Shown one piece after another: positions 52,050 through 61,128 of a stretch of DNA of 64,000 bases. Source of the stretch: an uncultured Bacteroides sp. (GTDB lineage: Bacteria > Bacteroidota > Bacteroidia > Bacteroidales > Bacteroidaceae); NCBI RefSeq assembly GCF_910578895.1, contig NZ_CAJTSC010000003.1, positions 1-64,000 on the forward strand, in the 5' to 3' direction. Position 1 is the stretch's first letter; each line of letters opens with the position of its first letter. Position numbers and translations under genes: made by a program. The notes beneath the pieces are model-generated. The model saw nothing but the letters and a program-made list of their open reading frames with translations. It ran no database searches and was not told the origin of the DNA.

Positions 52050-52062
52050 ATTGATAATCAAT
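52050..52062. promoter_or_regulatory. Possible operator ATTGATAATCAAT upstream of PL8 gene
   Basis: A perfect 13-bp palindrome (6-bp arms), 175 bp before the PL8 ATG. The same half-sites ATTGAT and ATCAAT occur 13 bp apart at 46399-46423, upstream of the SusC gene. Regulatory meaning is speculative. Confidence 0.25.
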
Positions 52063-52237
52063 TACTTGCAAAACATGCTTTGAACGGTTGAAAATCCTTA
52101 CAGAATACGCGGTTGCCATACGCGCCGCATGCTGATGCTTGAATAATAAAGACCACTCTTCTGTACGATTTATGTCCCTCTTTTTTTCGGAAAAGGGTTT
52201 TCTTTGTAAACGGTATAGTAACCTTAAACGAATAAAT

Positions 52238-55200
52238 ATGATGAGTTTTAGAAAATGGACGATGGGAGCCGCAGTGCTTGCGGGCATGTTGTTGCCGGGC
52301 AGTGCGTGTGCCCAGCTTGTGAAGAATGAACGTTTGCTCTCCTTTGAAGAAGACCGGGTTCCGGCGTTTGTCACTACGACGGCGGGCGCCCGGGTAGATA
52401 TCAGCGATGAACATTATAGGGACGGCAGCCGCAGCCTGAGGTGGACTTTCGGACCGGATGCGGCATTGTCCGTCAAGAAAGACCTGAAGTTCGAGAAGAA
52501 AGACCCTACGGGAAAAGACACCTACCTTTCCGCTTTCATCGTATGGGTATACAACGAACAGGCGCAGGACAAGCAAATCCGGTTCGAGTTTCTGAAAGAC
52601 GGAAAGAAGTGCACCTCTTTCCCTTTCGGCATCAACTTTACCGGTTGGCGCGGGGCATGGGTGTGCTACGAACGCGACATGGAAGGCATACCCGAGGAGG
52701 GAATGGACGAACTCCGTATCGTTGCTCCGGATGTGAAGGGAAAACTTTACTTCGACCATGTCATTACGGGCAGCAAGGTGGATGCCCGCCAGCAGACACC
52801 GGACTTGCAAGTGCCGTTCGTCAACAAAGGCACTACCAACCACTGGCTGGTCATCTACGAACACTCCCTGTGGAAACCGGAAATACCCTTGACGCCTGTC
52901 ACCGAAGCGCAGAAGCAGGATATACGGATTATGGAAGACCGCTTCCGCGACATGCTTTATACTCCCTCGAAGCTTTCGGGCAAAGAGATGAAGACAATCC
53001 GCGAGAAGTACGATTTCTATCGGATTACCGTCAAGGACGGGAAGGTGATAGGACGCCCCATCTGGTTTGTCCGCCAGTCCGAGGCATACGAGCGTATGTT
53101 GCCCGACTGGGACAAGGACATGTTTGCCACGCAGGGAGTGGAAATCAGCGATTATTTCAATCTGATGAAACGCATAGCCGTTGCCTGCCACAATACGCAG
53201 GATGAGGGGCTGAAACAGGAGTTGAAGCAGAAATTCCTCGCCATGTACGACAATGCCACCGACCAAGGCATCGTTTACGGCAGTTGCTGGGGAAATATCC
53301 ACCACTACGGATACAGCATGCGCGGGCTTTTCGTTGCCTATTTCCTGATGAAGGATGTGCTGCGCGAAGCGGGCAAGCTGGAAGAGGCGGTACGCACGCT
53401 CAACTGGTATGCCATCACCAATGAGGTATATCCCGAACTTGCCGTCAACGGCATCGACATTGATACGTTCAACACCAAGCTGCAGGGACGCGTGGCAAGC
53501 ATTCTCATTATGGAAGATACGCCGGAAAAACTGCAATACCTGCGTTCCTTCTCCCGTTGGCTGGACAAGGGTTGCCTGCCCGCACCGGGGCTGGCGGGTT
53601 CTTTCAAGTCGGATGGTGCCTGCTTCCATCACTGCAATGCCTATCCGGCATACGCTGTGGGCGGATTGGACGGCGCCACCAACATGATTTACCTGCTGAG
53701 CGGCACCGAGTTCCGCCTGTCCGAGCAGGCGCACGAGACCGTGAAGAAGGTGTTGCTTACCATGCGTTTCTATTGCAATCTGAAGCAGTGGTCGCTCTCC
53801 ATGTCCGGTCGCCATCCCAACGGGAAAGGCGAGTTGATACCTATCCAGTACGCCACGATGGCTATTGCCGGTACGCCGGACGGCAAGCAGAAGTACGATG
53901 CCGATATGGCTGCCGCCTACCTGCGTCTGGTGGCTTCTGCCAATATGCCGGACAAGGATGCCCCCGACTATCTGCCGAAAGCATCCACCCGGCAGGAACT
54001 GAAGATGAAGGAGCTGCTCGAAGCGCAGGGATTCCGTCCCGAACCCGACCCGCAAGGCAATCTCGCACTGGGCTACGGTTGCGTCTCCGTGCAGCGCCGC
54101 GACAACTGGGCTGCCGTAGTGCGTGGACATTCCCGCTATCTGTGGGCTGCCGAACACTACCTGCCTGCCAACTTCTACGGTCGCTATCTGGCACACGGCA
54201 GCATGCAGATATTGACAGGAAAACCCGATGAAACCGTGACTTTTGCCACCGGCGGTTGGCAGGAAGCCGGTTTCGACTGGAACCGTATTCCGGGTGTCAC
54301 CAGCATTCACCTGCCTTTCGAGCAGCTTCGCGCCAAAGTGATGAATGTGGACGTCTATTCGGGCATGGAAGAGATGCTTTATTCCGATGAGGCTTTTGCC
54401 GGCGGCTTGTCTCAGGAGAAATCAAACGGTAACTTCGGCATGAAACTTCATGAGCACGACAAGTACAACGGATCGCATCGCGCCCGCAAGTCTTATCACT
54501 TCTTCGGTGGCACGATAGTGTGTCTGGGCACCGACATCGAGAATACGAATGCGGAGTTTCCGACAGAGACTACCGTTTTCCAGTCAGCCGTCATGACTCC
54601 TGAGAATCATACCTATTGGGACACGTACAAGAGCAACGGGCAGACGTACATCGATCCGAACGGAGTGGGGTATTATATCTCCAAATCTTCGATGAAATCG
54701 GCTCTTTTTGAAAAGAAGTTCCCGCAGGTCACTATCGGTGAGCGCAGCGACAAACCTACATCGGGCGATTGGGTCTCCTTGACACTGCAACACGGCAAGG
54801 CGCCGAAAGGTGCTTCTTACGAATATGCCGTATTGCCCCACACGGATGCCTCTTCCCTGAAGGCGTTTGCCAAGAAGCCCTCTTATAAAGTACTCCGGCA
54901 GGACCGCAATGCCCATATTGTACGCTCGTTGGCGGATAACCTCACTTCATACGTTCTGTTTGAGACTCCCCAGGCCCTTCCGGCAGACGGATTGCTGCAA
55001 AAGGCGGATACTTCCTGCCTGGTTATGGTTCGTGAGGATAGGGACAAATTGTTGCTGACCGTTTCGCAGCCCGACCTGGCATTGTATCGCGGTCCGAGTG
55101 ACGAAGCGTTCGACAAAGACGGCAAACGGATTGAACGCAGCATCTATTCACGTCCGTGGACCGACAATGAGAGTGGTGAGATACCTGTAACCGTTACTCT

Positions 55201-55324
55201 AAAGGGCGAATGGAAGGTTGCTGAAACTCCCTATTGCAAAGTGATTTCCAAAGATAAGAAGCAAACCGTACTACGCTTTACGTGCAGGGATGCCGCCAGT
55301 TTCGATGTGGAGTTGAAGAGATAA
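52238..55324 (+). CDS. PL8-family polysaccharide lyase (divergent chondroitinase-type)
   Basis: A 1028-aa secreted lyase related to chondroitin sulfate ABC lyase. Signal peptide at about 1-27 (ending GSACAQ). A beta-sandwich N-terminal domain (to about 190) is followed by an alpha/alpha toroid (about 200-570) and C-terminal beta-sandwiches. Expected catalytic residues align: His near 465 and Tyr near 468 ([10 protein letters not shown]), Arg near 523 (SGRHPNG) and Glu near 638 ([14 protein letters not shown]). The last block departs from EIYxKDNRYGRYQS of classical ABC lyases, so specificity may differ. It would cleave uronate-containing glycosaminoglycans by beta-elimination. Start at 52238 or 52241 (MM) fits the signal peptide. 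Monocistronic. Confidence 0.87.
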   Translation: MMSFRKWTMGAAVLAGMLLPGSACAQLVKNERLLSFEEDRVPAFVTTTAGARVDISDEHYRDGSRSLRWTFGPDAALSVKKDLKFEKKDPTGKDTYLSAFIVWVYNEQAQDKQIRFEFLKDGKKCTSFPFGINFTGWRGAWVCYERDMEGIPEEGMDELRIVAPDVKGKLYFDHVITGSKVDARQQTPDLQVPFVNKGTTNHWLVIYEHSLWKPEIPLTPVTEAQKQDIRIMEDRFRDMLYTPSKLSGKEMKTIREKYDFYRITVKDGKVIGRPIWFVRQSEAYERMLPDWDKDMFATQGVEISDYFNLMKRIAVACHNTQDEGLKQELKQKFLAMYDNATDQGIVYGSCWGNIHHYGYSMRGLFVAYFLMKDVLREAGKLEEAVRTLNWYAITNEVYPELAVNGIDIDTFNTKLQGRVASILIMEDTPEKLQYLRSFSRWLDKGCLPAPGLAGSFKSDGACFHHCNAYPAYAVGGLDGATNMIYLLSGTEFRLSEQAHETVKKVLLTMRFYCNLKQWSLSMSGRHPNGKGELIPIQYATMAIAGTPDGKQKYDADMAAAYLRLVASANMPDKDAPDYLPKASTRQELKMKELLEAQGFRPEPDPQGNLALGYGCVSVQRRDNWAAVVRGHSRYLWAAEHYLPANFYGRYLAHGSMQILTGKPDETVTFATGGWQEAGFDWNRIPGVTSIHLPFEQLRAKVMNVDVYSGMEEMLYSDEAFAGGLSQEKSNGNFGMKLHEHDKYNGSHRARKSYHFFGGTIVCLGTDIENTNAEFPTETTVFQSAVMTPENHTYWDTYKSNGQTYIDPNGVGYYISKSSMKSALFEKKFPQVTIGERSDKPTSGDWVSLTLQHGKAPKGASYEYAVLPHTDASSLKAFAKKPSYKVLRQDRNAHIVRSLADNLTSYVLFETPQALPADGLLQKADTSCLVMVREDRDKLLLTVSQPDLALYRGPSDEAFDKDGKRIERSIYSRPWTDNESGEIPVTVTLKGEWKVAETPYCKVISKDKKQTVLRFTCRDAASFDVELKR

Positions 55325-55474
55325 TGAAATTAATCCTTGAAATAGCGCTGTGATGGAAGTAAAGAATATGATGTTGCGTGCAACGGCTCCCGTTCCTTCC
55401 CTGGCTTGGGAAATAGAAAGAGCCACTGCTGCAACACCGTGAGTACCTGCACGACCGGATGAAGGCAGCATCAA

Positions 55475-56416
55475 TTATCCCAACAAGCTGCGGACTGCCG
55501 CCTGGTAAGTTTCCAGCTTGTTGGACTTATGAATTGCTTTTTTGGCTTTCCGGTCTCCGTCCGGCATCAGATATTCCCAGAAGTTCTTCATTTTCGTCAG
55601 CAGTTGCTTGTCTCCCCCTTCCAGAAGATTACCGTACCGGGCAAATACATCAGCATGGAACAGTCTGAGTCTCTCCAGCATATCCTTTTCGGAAAGCCGA
55701 TGTCCCTGTTGATACTCCAAAGCTAAGGCGGGATTGGCAAGCAGTCCACGACCTATCATGATACCTGCCAGTTGTGGGAAACGTTCTCTAACGGCGTGTA
55801 TATCTTCTGTTGTAAGTAAATCGCCGTTATAAATAAGCGGATGGCTGCATCCGTTGTAGAAGGCTTCAAAGCCTTTTAAGTCTGTTTCGCCTTTATATTG
55901 CTGTTTGCCCAATCGGGGGTGCATGATGATATGTGCCAGTGGCAGTTCATTCAGCAAGGGCAGCAAAGCCAGACATTCTTCCGCATTCTCCCAACCCAAC
56001 CTCATCTTGACAGAGAACCGAAGGTCGGGGTGATTCTTTATGGCGGCAGTCAGCAACTCCCGCACCTCTTCGGGATAAGGAAGCATTCCCGAACCATTGT
56101 GGCGTTTAGCCAAAAGAGGGAAAGGACATCCCAGATTTATGTCCACATTCTTATATCCTTTTTCGATGAATAGGGCAATTATCTGCTCCATTTTGTCCAC
56201 ATCGGGAGCAATGAGTTGCGGAATAAGCTGCACGCCACGGTTGTTTTCCAAAGCAATCTCGCGCATGTCTTTTTTCCGGATTTCTCCGTGCTCTACACGT
56301 ACGAAAGGAGTGTAATAGCTCTCTACACCACCGAATATACGGGCATGCGCTTGTCGGTAAATAGCCTCGGTGTAACCTTGCAACGGGGCAAAATGAATGG
56401 GGAGGGTACTCTGCAT
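55475..56416 (-). CDS. tRNA-dihydrouridine synthase family protein
   Basis: A 313-aa FMN enzyme reducing specific uridines in tRNA. TIM-barrel hallmarks: HFAPLQGYTEAIYR at the N-terminus, DINLGCPFPLLAKRHNGSGM with the catalytic Cys near residue 100, SVKMRLGWEN, HPRLGKQQYKG, YNGDLLTTEDI and GIMIGRGLLANP. Full length. Which Dus subfamily cannot be fixed. It sits between the two PL8 genes and has its own -7 core (56442-56449), so it is probably unrelated to them functionally. Confidence 0.92.
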   Translation of the reverse strand: MQSTLPIHFAPLQGYTEAIYRQAHARIFGGVESYYTPFVRVEHGEIRKKDMREIALENNRGVQLIPQLIAPDVDKMEQIIALFIEKGYKNVDINLGCPFPLLAKRHNGSGMLPYPEEVRELLTAAIKNHPDLRFSVKMRLGWENAEECLALLPLLNELPLAHIIMHPRLGKQQYKGETDLKGFEAFYNGCSHPLIYNGDLLTTEDIHAVRERFPQLAGIMIGRGLLANPALALEYQQGHRLSEKDMLERLRLFHADVFARYGNLLEGGDKQLLTKMKNFWEYLMPDGDRKAKKAIHKSNKLETYQAAVRSLLG

Positions 56417-56441
56417 ATCAATCAGTTATTCAATATTTCTG

Positions 56442-56449
56442 CAAAGGTA
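56442..56449 (-). promoter_or_regulatory. Promoter -7 element TACCTTTG for dus
   Basis: Minus-strand TAnnTTTG, 25 bp before the dus ATG, in the 77-bp gap after the PL8 stop at 56494. Confidence 0.5.
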
Positions 56450-56493
56450 ACTATTTTGGCGGAATAACCATGTTCATTAAACTTTCGTGGTTC

Positions 56494-59394
56494 TCAATCT
56501 TGCTGTAGGCTGAATTCTACAGGCTGTCCATGTTGGCAGTGAACAGTGAGAATGGAATTCTTTCCGTCTGCTGTCAGGCTTACCTTTTCATTGGGCGTAC
56601 CGATTTTCCATCTGCCTTTTAACTCCAGTCTCTTTTCAAGCACGCGGCTGGGATTCTTGGTGGTATATGCCTTTTCCTCAATATTTAGGTTTGGATCGCA
56701 AACGCTCATGATGATATTCGCTTTGTCCCTCCTATACATGACCATTGTTTCTGCCGGAATAAGACCAAGCAGGCTATCCCGTTGCGAGCGATAGGTTTCG
56801 AAGACAGCATAGGCGGTAATATCGGTTAATCGGTCGTGTACGATATGTGCACTATCATTCCGTTGTAATACTTCGTATGTTTGCGTAGCCTCATGGTTTT
56901 TTAATTCCTGATCGGTTGGCTGTATCCATACGAGGTATTCATACGTTCCATTTTTAGGGGCTTTTCCGTGTTCAATCCACGCTGAAGCAAAAGTGCCCTG
57001 TGTAGCGGCACGTGTTTTTTCATGACGGGATTCCTGTTTCGTGATCTGTATTTGTACATCGCCGTCTTTCACGAAATAATGGTTATTGTAACCGTCCCGG
57101 ATGGAGAGAGACTTTTCGGCAGTACCGGACAATTGCTTTTTGAAGCCAATCTCTTTTTCTTCTTCTCCGTTAACGAGGATGGTGCTTTTTCCTTTTTGAA
57201 ATGTGCTCTGGAAGAGGGTTGTTTCGGTTGGATATTCGTTATTGCTGTTATGAATACCTGTTCCTAAACAGATCATCCTGTTTTCAAAACAGAAGACGGA
57301 TTTGCGGGCTACGAAATCCGGGGTGAAGTTTTTCAGTTCACGTTCCATCAGTTTCGTAACAAACATGCCGTTTTTCCCTTCCAGTGAACTACTGCCTGAG
57401 AAATTCTCTTTGGAATGTGCCATGGTAGTTCCCGGTAGCGGGCTGTCCAGCAATTCGAATGGTAAGTGGATGGTGGTAGTTCCCGGCAGGCGATTCCAAT
57501 CCCAACCATTCTCATCGTAACCGCTGGAAAGACGTGAGGGGTATCCCATAATCTGGACGGAACCGTAACTCTGATAACGTCCGTAACGGTTGTCTTTCCG
57601 GTAAATCTCAGCTCCCCATACGTCAGTGGTATACCCTTTTAAGGTTACCATCCAATCGCTTCTCCGGAAAATACCCGCCGCTCCATAGTTATATACAAAA
57701 AATCCTTGTGGGGCAGAGGCGGGAGTGATACCTTGCGTTTTGAAGTAACGCACTTCGGGGGTATCCTTTTCACAAAGCCGCAGGTAGTCTGCTGCCAGAT
57801 GATGATCGAAAGCATTACCCTCTCCCGATAAGTCTCCTGACAAGGCAAGATAAGCAAAAGCAGCTACATCATCCGCTTTCATCGAGCCGCCGAAAGGATG
57901 TCGTCCGCTGATGCCAACTCCCCACTCATATTTGTTGGAGTAGTTACGCATGGCAATAAAGGCGGATTTCAGTACTTGGCGGGCTTCTTCGGTAGGTTCA
58001 TAGACCGTTTTATCGGTTAAGGCGATGAATTGTCCTACCATGGCTAACACACCTGTGGTATAGGCCGGATAGAAACCGCCATGGTGAAAAGTGGTTCCGT
58101 CTGTTTTGATACCTCCGATAGTGCCCGGAGTGTATTGAAGAGAAGAGGATACCCAGCGGGAAAGGCATTTCAGTGCGCGTACTCGTTCCCGCTCGTCAAC
58201 GAACAGCAGTGCCGAAACTGTCTTGGCGGTTAAAAGCGTATGCCAACTGTCCAGCAATTCATCCCTGCCGTATTGATAAGGCCGGCGGGTTTCTTGCAAG
58301 GCAGACCAGAAAATGAGGGTAGACAAGATATTATCCCGGTTGGGAGCCTTCCGGATAGCGTCGCGCATTAACCAGGCTGTAGTATATATTTTCCGCACTT
58401 GATAGCCGTAATGATGATTGGTCCCCATTCCGCTGCCGAAAGAGAATCCCTGATTGATGGCGAAGTCCCAGACGGTGAAGTAATTCTGGCGGGAAGATGC
58501 GGAATGATTGTAATAAGCATCGTAAGCGAATCCGGAGAGCATTGTTTCCAGGTCATTCCAGGATATTTCTCCTTTAGAACGGTCCAGCTCATCGGGAGCC
58601 AGGATGGGAGCACCTGTGAATCCTGTTCCGGAGCGCTTAATATCGGCTTTCTGAAAGGCATCGTATGCTTTGGAGACTGCTTCTTTCGGTGCTTTTTGAA
58701 TATCGAGGGCGGTGGTCAACCGTTGTTCCACTGTGCGCAGTTCCTCTTTTTCTGCTTGAGTGAGGGTGGAAGGTAGTGGGATATCATACTTATATTGTTC
58801 CCATTGCCAAACCCGGCACCAATGCCACAGGTCACGATAGGAAAGGGAGTTATTGTAAGGCATCTGCAAGTCGGGGGTAGTGCGGTCGTTCATCTTTTTC
58901 ACAGGGAAAGTCAGTCGGTCCAGAAATATGCGGCCTTTCCGTTCGGGGGCTGTCAGTCGGTAGCTTGCTATCTCTTTGTTTTGTTTATCTCCTTTCATGT
59001 GTTGGAAGCCAATCCAGCAGGCGCGCCAGCCGGCCGATGCCAACCGGAAACTGAACCAATAAGACACATCACCTTGGGGGGAAAGGAACTCAAAACGAAT
59101 GGAATCTTGCCGGGGGACTTCATTATAAATCCATAAGGTTATTCCGTACGAATTCTCCATCCGTTTATTAAGGGTGAGGGGCTGTTCCAGAGAAACATTG
59201 AGTTTGGAACCGGAATGGAAATCCCATTCCAGGCTTTGTTTCCCCTCTTTGTAATACCGGGTGGACAGGGCGATTTTTCCCTTATCGGCTGTTGTAAACT
59301 CTTTGGGGATTTCTGTCTCGAAACCTATTAGTTGGGCAAAGGATACTTGGCTGCATAGCAACGCAAGGGTGAATAGCAAGTGTTTTCTGGTCAT
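56494..59394 (-). CDS. PL8-family chondroitin sulfate ABC lyase-like enzyme
   Basis: A 966-aa secreted lyase close in motif to the classical chondroitin ABC endolyases. Signal peptide MTRKHLLFTLALLCSQVSFAQ. A carbohydrate-binding-like N-terminal domain precedes the toroid. Catalytic His near 437 and Tyr near 442 (FHHGGFYPAY), Arg near 496 (SGRHPFGG) and Glu near 596 in EIYRKDNRYGRYQS. The long block WDWNRLPGTTTIHLPFELLD is also typical. It cleaves the uronate link of chondroitin or dermatan (possibly hyaluronan), giving unsaturated disaccharides. Third gene of the SusC-SusD-PL8 operon, 130 bp after SusD, with a hairpin in the gap. Confidence 0.92.
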   Translation of the reverse strand: MTRKHLLFTLALLCSQVSFAQLIGFETEIPKEFTTADKGKIALSTRYYKEGKQSLEWDFHSGSKLNVSLEQPLTLNKRMENSYGITLWIYNEVPRQDSIRFEFLSPQGDVSYWFSFRLASAGWRACWIGFQHMKGDKQNKEIASYRLTAPERKGRIFLDRLTFPVKKMNDRTTPDLQMPYNNSLSYRDLWHWCRVWQWEQYKYDIPLPSTLTQAEKEELRTVEQRLTTALDIQKAPKEAVSKAYDAFQKADIKRSGTGFTGAPILAPDELDRSKGEISWNDLETMLSGFAYDAYYNHSASSRQNYFTVWDFAINQGFSFGSGMGTNHHYGYQVRKIYTTAWLMRDAIRKAPNRDNILSTLIFWSALQETRRPYQYGRDELLDSWHTLLTAKTVSALLFVDERERVRALKCLSRWVSSSLQYTPGTIGGIKTDGTTFHHGGFYPAYTTGVLAMVGQFIALTDKTVYEPTEEARQVLKSAFIAMRNYSNKYEWGVGISGRHPFGGSMKADDVAAFAYLALSGDLSGEGNAFDHHLAADYLRLCEKDTPEVRYFKTQGITPASAPQGFFVYNYGAAGIFRRSDWMVTLKGYTTDVWGAEIYRKDNRYGRYQSYGSVQIMGYPSRLSSGYDENGWDWNRLPGTTTIHLPFELLDSPLPGTTMAHSKENFSGSSSLEGKNGMFVTKLMERELKNFTPDFVARKSVFCFENRMICLGTGIHNSNNEYPTETTLFQSTFQKGKSTILVNGEEEKEIGFKKQLSGTAEKSLSIRDGYNNHYFVKDGDVQIQITKQESRHEKTRAATQGTFASAWIEHGKAPKNGTYEYLVWIQPTDQELKNHEATQTYEVLQRNDSAHIVHDRLTDITAYAVFETYRSQRDSLLGLIPAETMVMYRRDKANIIMSVCDPNLNIEEKAYTTKNPSRVLEKRLELKGRWKIGTPNEKVSLTADGKNSILTVHCQHGQPVEFSLQQD

Positions 59395-59424
59395 AAGGTA
59401 TATTGTTTTTTAAAAGTGATAAAA

Positions 59425-59454
59425 GAGGAGAGAAACCTCACGGTCACTCTCCTC
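59425..59454 (-). terminator. Hairpin in SusD-PL8 gap, possible attenuator
   Basis: An 8-bp perfect stem, GAGGAGAG with CTCTCCTC, around a 14-base loop. On the minus strand it is followed by TTTTATCAC. It lies 70 bp past the SusD stop and 30 bp before the PL8 start, so partial termination or mRNA processing could lower PL8 output relative to SusC/D. Confidence 0.5.
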
Positions 59455-59524
59455 CACACATATCAAATTGATTAAGGTCTATTTGATTTCATTTTAAGGT
59501 TAGAAGTTCTGTGTAATTAAATGA

Positions 59525-61105
59525 TTATTTCCAATATTTGTTTTGTTCCAATTTGGTGTTTACACCAAGTTCCTTAGTCGGAATGGGGAGGAACTGGTTC
59601 TTTTCAGTTGTATTACTTACATACTGAGCCGCTCCTTTGGCATTGTTGGCAGTAGACCAGCGTGCATCATTGACTGCCGCTCCCAAATCCTCTTTGATAG
59701 CTTTGTAGTAAATGCCCCAACGCACCAGGTCGTACTTGCGAAGAGACTCAAAGCAAAGTTCGCGACCACGTTCATCGCGGATTAATTTCTGGAAGTCACC
59801 GTATGACAAATCTTTCACTTCGTCAATCCCTGCACGTTTACGTACTTCGTTGATACATGTGTAAGCTAATTCTGTAGGACCTTGGTTTGCTTCGTTTTCA
59901 GCTTCGGCGAGCATGAGCAGTACATCGGCATAGCGCAATATGCAATAATTTTCCTGTGTATAGTTCTTATGCTTAGGGCTGCTGCTCTCCCATTCACGAC
60001 GGTATTTCCCACAACGACGGTCTACAATTTGGTTGTTTTTCCATGCAACTTGCACATCCTTATTGTTGAGCTTATAAGGTGCCATAGCTAAATCGCGGCG
60101 AGCATCTTTAGCATCGTACAAGTCCCAAAGAATCAAGCTTCCTGCATAGAAAGCATATGAGTAACCTGTACCAGTACCAGCTGAATTCTCCTGAAGGTTA
60201 CCGATTACATTACCGATACGGCTTTCAGTATAACTTCCATCATCACGTGTTCCAACAAATTCTACTTCCCACATGCTTTCATTGTATGTAGTCTCATATT
60301 GGTCAGAAGCTAAGGCTTGCCACATGGCATATACATCCGGGTTCAGTTTATGTTTTTTAGAGTCGTATACTGCTTTAGCATACTTGGCAGCTTTTTCATA
60401 ATATGGCTTTCCACCTTTTGAAGGTTCGCCTGCACGCCACAAACATACACGAGCCAGAATACCTTCTACTACAGTTTTTTTCACATGTGAAGGGGATGCA
60501 TCGTAGTTGCTGTCATCTACCATATCGAGACAGTCTTCCATTTCCTGAATAATCCAGTCGAGTGCTTCGGCGTGGGGGGTAGCCTCCAGGCTGCTGACGG
60601 TGATATCTTTTACTGTTTCTTTACGGATGGGCACTTCATACCAACCTTGTACCAACAAGAAATGATAATAGGCGCGCAGGAATTTAGCTTCTCCTTTGAT
60701 GCGTACTCTTACTTTCTCGTCAGAGATATTGGCCCCACCGATATTATCGAGCAATACATTGGCATTATTGATTCCTGAGTAAAGTGATTCCCATGTGTAC
60801 CATAAATCGGTATTACCTGTATTATGTGAATTGGCCACTACCGCACTTGTTTGGTTTTGACGATAGTAATAACTCAAATCGTCAATATTGGACAACATGC
60901 AAGAATAACGGTTCCCATACACATGTTCTGTTGCCATTGTCCAGTATACACCGGCTAATGCCATTGTGCAATCAGTTTCATTCTTGTAGAATGTTTCAGG
61001 CGCTACAAAGTCGTAGGGCTTGGTGTCAAGCATATCGCAACCAGCCATAGAAGCAACTACTGCCAAGATGCAAACTTTCTTGAAGATATTATTGATACTT
61101 TTCAT
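59525..61105 (-). CDS. RagB/SusD family glycan-binding lipoprotein
   Basis: A 526-aa surface lipoprotein paired with the SusC at 61129. Lipobox SMAGC (ILAVVASMAGCDMLDTKP) with acidic residues after the Cys. Hallmarks: TFYKNETDCTMALAGVYWTM, KGEAKFLRAYYHFLLVQGWY, EVPIRKE, then YCILRYADVLLMLAEAENEA and DERGRELCFESLRKYDLVRW near the C-terminus. Full length. The ligand is probably chondroitin or hyaluronan fragments, judged from the linked PL8. Confidence 0.95.
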   Translation of the reverse strand: MKSINNIFKKVCILAVVASMAGCDMLDTKPYDFVAPETFYKNETDCTMALAGVYWTMATEHVYGNRYSCMLSNIDDLSYYYRQNQTSAVVANSHNTGNTDLWYTWESLYSGINNANVLLDNIGGANISDEKVRVRIKGEAKFLRAYYHFLLVQGWYEVPIRKETVKDITVSSLEATPHAEALDWIIQEMEDCLDMVDDSNYDASPSHVKKTVVEGILARVCLWRAGEPSKGGKPYYEKAAKYAKAVYDSKKHKLNPDVYAMWQALASDQYETTYNESMWEVEFVGTRDDGSYTESRIGNVIGNLQENSAGTGTGYSYAFYAGSLILWDLYDAKDARRDLAMAPYKLNNKDVQVAWKNNQIVDRRCGKYRREWESSSPKHKNYTQENYCILRYADVLLMLAEAENEANQGPTELAYTCINEVRKRAGIDEVKDLSYGDFQKLIRDERGRELCFESLRKYDLVRWGIYYKAIKEDLGAAVNDARWSTANNAKGAAQYVSNTTEKNQFLPIPTKELGVNTKLEQNKYWK

Positions 61106-61128
61106 ATTAGTTTCTTGATTTTAGGTGA

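Noticed and set aside
52058..54310. A 750-codon open frame antisense to the left PL8 gene
   Set aside because: H/Q/V/R-rich antisense composition with no domain. The PL8 catalytic motifs are on the plus strand.
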